Below, piece by piece: positions 1 to 6,003 of a stretch of DNA of 10,228 nucleotides (its first letter is position 1; every line of letters starts with the position of its first letter). A model generated the notes under the pieces. It saw only the letters and a list, made by a program, of their open reading frames with translations, did not search any database and was not told the DNA's origin. The stretch is taken from assembly GCA_902783305.1 (NCBI GenBank), contig CACZQU010000001.1, forward strand, positions 1 to 10,228, given 5' to 3'. The stretch is from an uncultured Lachnospiraceae bacterium. Lineage in GTDB: Bacteria; Bacillota; Clostridia; Lachnospirales; Lachnospiraceae. A program made the position numbers and the translations under genes.

Positions 1-52
1 CGTCGAAGGCGGCAACGTCGAAGGCGGCAACGTCGAAGGCGGCAACGTCGAA
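1..52 (+). repeat. 15-bp tandem repeat, about 3.5 copies
   Basis: The unit cgtcgaaggcggcaa occurs three times without a mismatch (1-15, 16-30, 31-45), followed by a partial fourth copy (46-52). The array runs off the left edge, so its full length is unknown. The 15-bp period is a multiple of three, so an open frame across it would encode a pentapeptide repeat and copy-number change would not shift the frame. There are no spacers. Confidence 0.9.
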
Positions 53-67
53 TCCGTCGACGGCTGA
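2..67 (+). CDS. C-terminal end of a gene with VEGGN pentapeptide repeats (partial)
   Basis: Read from position 2, the frame encodes three VEGGN repeats, then VESVDG and a TGA stop at 65-67. A strong + strand terminator follows 67 bp later, as expected for a gene end. Third codon positions are mostly C, as in the clear genes of this window. The protein's body lies outside the window, so function is unknown; an acidic, glycine-rich repeated tail could be a linker or an exposed low-complexity tail. A competing + frame (from position 3, SKAAT repeats, stop at 93-95) cannot be excluded from this fragment alone. Confidence 0.45.
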   Translation, partial: VEGGNVEGGNVEGGNVESVDG

Positions 68-134
68 GCCCAGACAGGGAATCTGCAGCCGCTGAAAGCG
101 GACAAGAGTTGCAAAAAGGTACGATAAAAATTCA

Positions 135-176
135 GACCGGATGAGCGGGATTCATCATTCCGCTCATCCGGTCTTT
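135..176 (+). terminator. Intrinsic terminator after the repeat-tailed gene
   Basis: A perfect 14-bp stem (135-148 with 160-173) can be extended by two weaker pairs, has a loop of about 7 nt, and is followed by TTT. Positions 126-130 upstream are AAAAA, so the element could also stop minus-strand transcription. It separates the gene ending at 67 from the transporter that follows and argues against translation of the transporter starting at the TTG at 175, directly on the hairpin's T-run. Confidence 0.85.
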
Positions 177-270
177 GTCAATAGAGAAGCGAGTATACAT
201 CCCCGCGTCTGCGGCCGTCATGAAATGTATCCGGTATAACTCACTTCACCACAGAAAGGGCATCATTGAA

Positions 271-1206
271 ATGGAATTATCTCTGGTTCTGGTCAGCAAG
301 CTTATGTCCATGATGATTTATATGCTGGTCGGTTATCTCGTTGTAAGAATCGGAATCCTTAAGCCCAGGGACAGCAGGATTCTCTCCCTTCTGGCCGTAT
401 GGGTCGTACAGCCATGCATGATCCTCAAGTCCTTTCAGATCGAGCTGACCCGGGAGAGAATGCAGGGATTCATTGCCTGCCTGGTCTTTGCCTTTATCAC
501 TTATGCGGTCTGGATCAGTCTCACCGAGCTGATCAAAAAGCCGCTGAAGCTGGACCCGATCGATCAGACCACCCTGATCTACAGCAATGTCGGAAATCTG
601 GTGCTCCCCCTGGTTGCCATGACTTTGGGCGAAGAGATGGTCTTCTACGGCAGCTGCATACAGATCCCCTTCAACCTCCTGACCTGGACTCACGGGGTAT
701 CCGTGATCCGCGGCGAAAAAACCTTCCACTGGAAAAACATCATCCTGAATCCCAATATTATTGCCGTGCTGTTGGGTCTGTTCCTCCTTCTGACTCATCT
801 CCATCCGCCCGACGTCATCCGGACCAGTGTGGAGGGCTTTGCCCAGATGATCGCACCGATGTCCATGCTGGTCGTGGGTATGGTCATCGCAAATGTCAAC
901 CTGAAGGAGGTATTCAGCTTCAGAAAAGCCTATCTGATTATATCCGGGCGGCTGATCGTATATCCAGTGCTGCTCCTCGCCCTGCTGTACATCTCCGGTT
1001 TCCTGAAACGCTGTCCTGAGTATGTCCCCTTTTTCCTTGTTCCTCTCCTGTCCTTCTCCGCTCCCCCTTCCTCCACGATTTCCCAGCTTTCCGTCGTATA
1101 CGATGTAAAGCCTGTCGAGGCAGGAATTTATAATGTCATCGGAGCACTGGCCTGTATTGTCACCATGCCGATGATCGTCCTTTTCTATCAGTTCCTGTTT
1201 GCCTGA
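271..1206 (+). CDS. AEC-family transporter (auxin efflux carrier / malate permease-like)
   Basis: This 311-residue integral membrane protein probably exports or exchanges an organic anion such as a carboxylate; the substrate cannot be deduced. About ten hydrophobic segments are visible (residues about 4-25, 38-56, 64-87, 100-120, 123-146, 163-177, 194-212, 221-244, 255-274, 286-311), the usual AEC topology of two five-helix halves. Family-like signatures are the SNVGN-xxx-PL stretch (about 105-114) in the fourth helix, the NPN before helix 6 (about 160), APMSM-xxxG in helix 7 and the proline-rich SAPPSS break in helix 9 (about 263). I chose the ATG at 271 because AGAAAGGG lies about 10 nt upstream and the length fits the family (about 310). 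The frame stays open to a TTG at 175, but that codon sits on the terminator. It is monocistronic and converges on nifJ. A -10-like TATAAC at 235-240 lacks a clear -35. Confidence 0.87.
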   Translation: MELSLVLVSKLMSMMIYMLVGYLVVRIGILKPRDSRILSLLAVWVVQPCMILKSFQIELTRERMQGFIACLVFAFITYAVWISLTELIKKPLKLDPIDQTTLIYSNVGNLVLPLVAMTLGEEMVFYGSCIQIPFNLLTWTHGVSVIRGEKTFHWKNIILNPNIIAVLLGLFLLLTHLHPPDVIRTSVEGFAQMIAPMSMLVVGMVIANVNLKEVFSFRKAYLIISGRLIVYPVLLLALLYISGFLKRCPEYVPFFLVPLLSFSAPPSSTISQLSVVYDVKPVEAGIYNVIGALACIVTMPMIVLFYQFLFA

Positions 1207-1255
1207 GCTTCAGGAACTGTCGTAAAACTACTCATCCTCAGGTTGTGCCCGGCAG

Positions 1256-1335
1256 GCATCGTTCAGCAGCGGCCGGGTCGGGAGACGAGACCCATTCGCC
1301 CGTGCGCAGCGTTATGCGTAAACCATGAATAGTAA
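1256..1335 (+). repeat. Interspersed repeat, copy 1 (short form)
   Basis: This intergenic stretch matches the reverse complement of 10123-10228. The first 37 nt (1256-1292) align without gaps at 31 of 37 identical positions, including 16 exact (gtcgggagacgagacc, 1277-1292). Copy 2 then has 26 extra nt. Alignment resumes at cattcgcccg (1293-1302), continues over 23 nt at lower identity, and ends with tgaatagtaa (1326-1335). A short stretch just upstream (1213-1244) resembles the tail of copy 2, as if a second unit lay next to this one. No transposase or ORF is associated. It fills most of the 238-bp gap between the transporter and nifJ. Confidence 0.75.
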
Positions 1336-1350
1336 GGCACTGTATCTGAA

Positions 1351-1387
1351 AAAGGGAGCCGGTCCTGTCTGTGGACCGGCTCCCTTT
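1351..1387. terminator. Bidirectional intrinsic terminator between convergent genes
   Basis: A perfect 15-bp stem (1351-1365 with 1373-1387) encloses a 7-nt loop. Read on the minus strand it is followed by a run of T (complement of 1349-1353), ending nifJ transcription 57 nt past its stop. Read on the plus strand the stem itself ends in TTT, so it can also stop transcripts from the AEC transporter. The core is the GC-rich ggagccggtcc and its complement. Confidence 0.9.
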
Positions 1388-1444
1388 GATCTGTTCACTC
1401 GATTCCGAATCATCGGAGGTATAGAGCGGGATAGTCACCTTCAC

Positions 1445-4400
1445 TCATCTGCGCTCAGCCATACTTTTCAGCTGTTCGTATTTCTCTCTGGAAAGCTTCG
1501 CTCCTTCGGCGAAAAGCGTCTGGGCGTTTTCGGGGAATGTACGGCGAAGTGACGCATACCGGACTTCCCCGTCAAGGAATTCCTCATAAGGAACAGATGG
1601 CTCACGGGAATCCAGATGGAATCTCGGCGTCGTCATCGGATTATACCGGTACAGATACCAGTATCCCGCCTCTACCGCCTTCTTCATCTCATCCTGAACC
1701 TTGTCCATCCCGCAGCGCAGTCCATGGCTCTGACACGGCGCATAAGCGATAATCACGCTCGGTCCCGGGAAGGCTTCCGCCTCGCGGACAGCCTTCACCA
1801 GCTGGGCATGATCAGCCCCCATCGCAACCTGGGCTACATAGACATTGCCATAGGTCATCAGCATTCCCCCGATGTCCTTCTTCGGCCGTTTCTTGCCGGA
1901 AGCAGCAAACTGGGCTACAGCCCCGACCGGCGTCGCCTTGGAGGACTGACCGCCGGTATTGGAGTATACCTCGGTATCCACAATCAGGACATTGACGTTT
2001 TCACCGCTGGCGATGACATGATCCAGTCCGCCAAAGCCGATGTCATATGCCCAGCCGTCCCCTCCATACATCCAGAAGGTTTTCCGGGCAAGCTGATCCT
2101 TGTATTTCAGGATCGTCTTCGCCTCTTCCTCACCGCGGGTTTCCAGCACTCTGACCAGGCTTCGGGAAGCTTCCCAGGAGGCATCGATATCGTCATAGGT
2201 CTCAACCCAGCGGTCGATGGCTGCCTTCAACGTCTCGTCCGGACAGCTCTCCCGGTACGCAAGAAGCCTCATTTTCTGCGCCTCTCTCTGCTGCCGGACG
2301 GACAGCACCATACCCAGGCTGAATTCCGCATTGTTTTCAAACAGAGAATTGGACCAGGCCGGACCATGGCCTTCCTTGTTCACCGTATAGGGGATTCCGG
2401 GCATCGCGCTCCCCCAGGCCTGGGAACATCCTGTCGCGTTTGCCCAGAAAACACGGTCCCCGTAAAGCTGTGTAAGGAGCTTGGCATAAGGTGTCTCCCC
2501 ACATCCGGCGCAGGCCGCGGAGAACTCTAAAAGCGGCTGACGGAACTGGCTTCCCTTCACGGTATACGGATCAAAAAGATCGCCCTTGTCCTTGAGACGC
2601 AAGGCATATTCCCAGGCTTCGGTGTTTACCGGCACCTGACCGATGCTGGTCATCGTGAGGGCTTTTTCCTTTGCCGGACAGACATTCGCGCAGCTTCCGC
2701 AGCCGGTACAGTCGAGAACACTGACCTGCATGCTGAACATCAGACCCTCGGCCTGTTTTCCCTTCGCCGCCGTCAGCTTCATTCCCTCCGGAGCCTTTGC
2801 CGCCTCTTCCGTGTCCAGAAGATACGGACGGATCACAGCGTGAGGACACACGAAGCTGCACTTGTTGCACTGGATACATTTATCAGGATCCCAGACCGGT
2901 ACCCGGGTCGCTATTCCCCTTTTCTCAAAAGCGGTAAGCCCCATATCCATCACGCCGTCTTCATAACCGGCAAAAGCACTGACCGGAAGGTCATCCCCCT
3001 TCTGCGCGTTGATCGGGTCAAGAAGCTTTGTGACTACCTCAGGGACATCTCTTTCCGGGGCAGCCTCATCCGCCGCCGTCAGCCAGCTCTCCGGCACCTC
3101 GATCCGTACCAGTCCGTCCTTTCCGGCATCAATCGCAGCCAGGTTTTTGGCTACCACATCCTCCCCTTTGGCAAAGTAAGTTTTCGTCGCGGCTTCCTTC
3201 ATAAAGCGCACCGCGTCCTCCACCGGAATCACCGGCATCAGATGGAAGAAGGCGGACTGAAGCACCATGTTGAAATGGTTTCCCAGACCCAGTTCTCCCG
3301 CGATCTTCACCGCGTCGATCACATACAGCTTCAGCTTCCGGGAAGCGATCTCCCGTTTTACCCAGGCGGGAAGATGCTCTTCCAGCTCCTCCCCATTCCA
3401 GGAGCAGTTGATGAGAAGGGTTGCTCCCTCCTTCGCCTCTCCGGCGATATCGTATTTATCCAGATAGGTCTGGTTGTGGCAGGCGATGAAATCCGCCGAT
3501 TTGACATAATAGGAGGAGCGGATCGGCTTGTCCCCGAAACGGAGATGGCTCTTGGTCACACCATAGGATTTCTTTGCGTCATACTCAAAATAAGCCTGCG
3601 CGAATTTCTCCGTATGGCTGTTGATGATCTCGACGGTATTTTTGTTTGCCCCTACCGTGCCATCCGATCCCAGTCCCCAGAATTTGCAGCTCACCAGGGA
3701 AGGATCCTCCGGATAAAGCGGTCCTGCTTCCGGAAGGGAACGGTGTGTGACGTCGTCAACGATACCGATGGTGAAGCCATCCATCGGGCTCTCTGCCTTC
3801 AGGTTTTCAAATACCGAGGCAATCTGCGCCGGGGTCGTATCCTTGGAGGACAGACCGTACCGTCCTCCCACCACCGTAAGCTGGCTGCATCCCCGAAGAA
3901 CCGTGCAGACATCCTGATAAAGAGGCTCCCCGGCGCTTCCGCTTTCCTTTGTACGGTCAAGAACCGCTATAGCCTTGCAGGTTTTCGGCAGACACTCTCT
4001 GAAGCGGCGGGCGTCGAAGGGGCGGAAAAGATGAACCTGTACAAAACCGACCTTCTCTCCTCTGGACCGCAGCAGATCCACCGTCTCCTGAGCGCACCCG
4101 CTGACGGAGCCCATGGCGACGATAACTCTCTCCGCTTCGGGATCCCCATAGTAATTGAAGATATGGTAATCCTTCCCGGTCAGCGCATTGATTTTCCCCA
4201 TGTACTCTTCCACAATATCCGGAAGCGAATCGTAATCTGCGTTGCTGGCTTCGCGGATCTGGAAGAAAATATCCGGATTCTGCACCGTTGCCCGGATCAT
4301 GGGATGCTCCGGATTTAAGGCATGTGCCCTGAAACCATCCAGCGCTTCCCGGTCCAGAAGTCCCTTCAGATCTTCATATTCCATCCGGGCGACCTTGTCG

Positions 4401-4948
4401 ATCTCATGGCTGGTACGGAAGCCGTCAAAGAAATGCATAAAAGGAACCCTGGCTTTGATGGCGGCCAGATGAGCCACTCCCGCCAGATCCATCACTTCCT
4501 GGACACTACCGGTGGAAAGCATGGCAAATCCGGTCTGACGGCAGTTCATGACATCGGAGTGATCCCCGAAAATGGACATGGCATGAACCCCGACCGTACG
4601 GGAAGCCACATGAAGAACTCCGGGAAGGCGTTCCCCCGCAATCCTGTGCATGACCGGAATCATCAGCATCAGACCCTGGGAAGAGGTAAAGCTCGACGCG
4701 AGAGCGCCGGTCTGCAGCGCGCCGTGTACTGCCGCAGCCGCTCCGGCTTCACTCTGCATTTCCACAAGCTGAACCGTCTGTCCGAAAAGATTTTTCTTCC
4801 CTTTGGCCGACCATACATCGGTCTTTCCTGCCATCGGAGAGGATGGTGTGATCGGATAGATGGCAGCAATCTCCGTAAACGCGTAAGCAATATAGGCGGC
4901 AGCTTCGTTGCCGTCCATAGTGACATAGGTAATCTGCTTTTTACTCAT
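1445..4948 (-). CDS. nifJ: Pyruvate:ferredoxin (flavodoxin) oxidoreductase
   Basis: This enzyme oxidises pyruvate with CoA to acetyl-CoA and CO2, reducing ferredoxin or flavodoxin; it is cytoplasmic and central to clostridial fermentation. At 1167 residues it is the usual single-chain form. Visible in order are: the N-terminal pyruvate-binding domain with YPITPSSPM (about 31-39), VEMQSEAGA and SRTVGVHA; a middle CoA/transketolase-C-like part; a two-[4Fe-4S] ferredoxin domain with CIQCNKCSFVC (about 690) and CTGCGSCANVC (about 745); and the C-terminal TPP domain with the proximal-cluster cysteines CAGC (about 809), the Cys in NATGCS and the Cys in LRCGM, plus GGDGWAYDIG (about 960) and DTEVYSNTGGQ. 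All 12 expected cluster cysteines are present. I prefer the ATG at 4948 over 4954: AGGAG (4957-4961) is 8 nt from the former and only 2 nt from the latter. It ends at a strong terminator. A long hairpin precedes it. Confidence 0.97.
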   Translation of the reverse strand: MSKKQITYVTMDGNEAAAYIAYAFTEIAAIYPITPSSPMAGKTDVWSAKGKKNLFGQTVQLVEMQSEAGAAAAVHGALQTGALASSFTSSQGLMLMIPVMHRIAGERLPGVLHVASRTVGVHAMSIFGDHSDVMNCRQTGFAMLSTGSVQEVMDLAGVAHLAAIKARVPFMHFFDGFRTSHEIDKVARMEYEDLKGLLDREALDGFRAHALNPEHPMIRATVQNPDIFFQIREASNADYDSLPDIVEEYMGKINALTGKDYHIFNYYGDPEAERVIVAMGSVSGCAQETVDLLRSRGEKVGFVQVHLFRPFDARRFRECLPKTCKAIAVLDRTKESGSAGEPLYQDVCTVLRGCSQLTVVGGRYGLSSKDTTPAQIASVFENLKAESPMDGFTIGIVDDVTHRSLPEAGPLYPEDPSLVSCKFWGLGSDGTVGANKNTVEIINSHTEKFAQAYFEYDAKKSYGVTKSHLRFGDKPIRSSYYVKSADFIACHNQTYLDKYDIAGEAKEGATLLINCSWNGEELEEHLPAWVKREIASRKLKLYVIDAVKIAGELGLGNHFNMVLQSAFFHLMPVIPVEDAVRFMKEAATKTYFAKGEDVVAKNLAAIDAGKDGLVRIEVPESWLTAADEAAPERDVPEVVTKLLDPINAQKGDDLPVSAFAGYEDGVMDMGLTAFEKRGIATRVPVWDPDKCIQCNKCSFVCPHAVIRPYLLDTEEAAKAPEGMKLTAAKGKQAEGLMFSMQVSVLDCTGCGSCANVCPAKEKALTMTSIGQVPVNTEAWEYALRLKDKGDLFDPYTVKGSQFRQPLLEFSAACAGCGETPYAKLLTQLYGDRVFWANATGCSQAWGSAMPGIPYTVNKEGHGPAWSNSLFENNAEFSLGMVLSVRQQREAQKMRLLAYRESCPDETLKAAIDRWVETYDDIDASWEASRSLVRVLETRGEEEAKTILKYKDQLARKTFWMYGGDGWAYDIGFGGLDHVIASGENVNVLIVDTEVYSNTGGQSSKATPVGAVAQFAASGKKRPKKDIGGMLMTYGNVYVAQVAMGADHAQLVKAVREAEAFPGPSVIIAYAPCQSHGLRCGMDKVQDEMKKAVEAGYWYLYRYNPMTTPRFHLDSREPSVPYEEFLDGEVRYASLRRTFPENAQTLFAEGAKLSREKYEQLKSMAERR

Positions 4949-4974
4949 CTTCATTTCTCCTCATCTATGATTCC

Positions 4975-5037
4975 CGTGCAAAAAGCCATGCTCCACTGCG
5001 GGCTTACCCGCAAGTGGAGCGATGGATTTTTTGCACG
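4975..5037 (-). promoter_or_regulatory. Long near-perfect hairpin in the nifJ leader (terminator/attenuator-like)
   Basis: Between the amidohydrolase stop (5085) and nifJ lies a 63-nt inverted repeat with about 27 base pairs. An A/T-rich outer arm (4975-4984 with 5028-5037, gcaaaaa/tttttgc) leads to a 4-bp segment (4986-4989 with 5022-5025), an 8-bp arm (4990-4997 with 5013-5020), a 5-bp arm (4998-5002 with 5007-5011) and a 4-nt loop. Read on the minus strand, the GC-rich core is followed by TTTTT, as in an intrinsic terminator. Only about 20 nt separate it from the nifJ ribosome site, so no promoter fits between them. It is therefore either an attenuator or a transcript-stabilising leader structure, or nifJ depends partly on readthrough. 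Confidence 0.75.
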
Positions 5038-5084
5038 TCCCTGTATTCGTATGGATGCCGGCTTATATTCTGCCGCTTTGCGGC

Positions 5085-5909
5085 TTAGACGGCATCTGGC
5101 TCACAGATGTCAAATCGTCTGCATGCATTGTCCCGGAATATTTTTCTCAGCGCTTCGTCCGGGAGATCCAGTCCCAGAAGATAATCGATATCGGGCTTCT
5201 GGTGCCAGAAAGGGTAATCCGTTCCGAACATCACCCTCTCCTCCCCATAGGCAAGAATCAATCGTCTGCTGTCCCCGGGCTTCAGCAGATAAAAAGAGGA
5301 GGAAGTATCCACATACAGATTGGGAAAATCCGCCAGGACTCTGGCTGCCTCCTCCCACACGCTCCATCCGCCAAGGTGAGCGCCGACAAATTTCAGACCG
5401 GGGAAACGTCTCAGCACCCTGGCCACCCTCTGCGGACTCGAATAATCATAGCGGAAATCGCCGGTATGCACAAGCACAGGAAGGCCCTGATCCTCCAGCA
5501 TCTCATAAATGCTCATCGCTTTCGGCGAATCTACATAAAACTGCTGGACATCCGGATGGATTTTTACCCCCGAAAGCCCGAGCCTCCGGATTTCCTCCAG
5601 ATCCCCGGCCAGATCCTCCGCGTCCGGATGCATCGCGCCCAGGCCGGTAAAGCGCCCCTGCGACTGCCTGACACTCCGGGCAATAAAGCTGTTGATCCGG
5701 GAAACCTGCCGGGGAGCGGTGGCTACCGAATGGACAACGAACCGGGAAATCCCGCTCCCGGTTCCGCTGGAGATCAGGGTATGAACCGTCCCGTCGTAGC
5801 AGCATTCCGTCCGGCCCTCATAGAAATTGTCCACCGCTTTCACTGCCTTTGCCGCAATACTGTCGGGATAAATATGGCAATGGCTGTCTATTATTTCGTA
5901 CTTACTCAT
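5085..5909 (-). CDS. TIM-barrel metal-dependent hydrolase, amidohydrolase-2 type
   Basis: This 274-residue cytoplasmic protein of the amidohydrolase superfamily (COG2159-like, which also includes non-oxidative decarboxylases) has no signal peptide. Metal and catalytic residues expected of the family are visible: the N-terminal HxH (His10, His12 in DSHCHIYP), a VKIHPD segment near 116, LVHTGD with His148, GAHLGG with His178, and GTDYP with Asp231. The barrel therefore looks intact, with the family's usual length. The substrate cannot be read from sequence; lactone, amide or carboxylate substrates are all possible. It lies 94 nt downstream of the acyl-CoA synthetase fusion on the same strand without an obvious terminator, so it is probably co-transcribed. 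AGGAAAAG lies upstream of the ATG. The gap holds a 13-bp repeat array that might carry its own regulation. It ends 136 nt before nifJ. Confidence 0.88.
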   Translation of the reverse strand: MSKYEIIDSHCHIYPDSIAAKAVKAVDNFYEGRTECCYDGTVHTLISSGTGSGISRFVVHSVATAPRQVSRINSFIARSVRQSQGRFTGLGAMHPDAEDLAGDLEEIRRLGLSGVKIHPDVQQFYVDSPKAMSIYEMLEDQGLPVLVHTGDFRYDYSSPQRVARVLRRFPGLKFVGAHLGGWSVWEEAARVLADFPNLYVDTSSSFYLLKPGDSRRLILAYGEERVMFGTDYPFWHQKPDIDYLLGLDLPDEALRKIFRDNACRRFDICEPDAV

Positions 5910-5935
5910 TGTATTGCTTTTCCTGAATCCTGACG

Positions 5936-5974
5936 GTTCAGACCCGTGTTTCAGATCTGTATTTCAGATCCGTA
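5936..5974. repeat. Three 13-bp tandem repeats with an embedded inverted repeat
   Basis: Three adjacent units read gttcagacccgtg (5936-5948), tttcagatctgta (5949-5961) and tttcagatccgta (5962-5974). The last two differ at one position. Overlapping units 2 and 3 is a perfect inverted repeat, gatctg-tattt-cagatc (5954-5970). The array lies 27-65 nt upstream of the amidohydrolase start, in the gap after the acyl-CoA synthetase fusion. It could be a regulator binding site, or a simple local duplication. Confidence 0.6.
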
Positions 5975-6003
5975 AACATAGTCCGGCTGCATCATCTAAT
6001 CCT

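Noticed and set aside
1..52. CRISPR array
   Set aside because: The units are 15 bp and directly adjacent, with no spacers.
175..270. Upstream extension of the AEC transporter to a TTG at 175
   Set aside because: That start lies on the T-run of a strong terminator and adds 32 polar residues unlike the family's N-terminus; the ATG at 271 has a ribosome site and gives the family length.
1202..1214. Terminator hairpin at the transporter stop codon (cctga-gct-tcagg)
   Set aside because: The 5-bp stem is weak and has no T-run; the hairpin at 1351-1387 is a far better terminator.
2840..4318. 492-codon + strand frame, and a similar one at 4322-5650
   Set aside because: Both run antisense to nifJ and the amidohydrolase, show no family motifs and have no convincing ribosome sites.
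5070..5084. Separate nifJ promoter around TATAAG upstream of the long hairpin
   Set aside because: The -10-like sequence has no -35 at an acceptable distance, so it is not reported as a feature.
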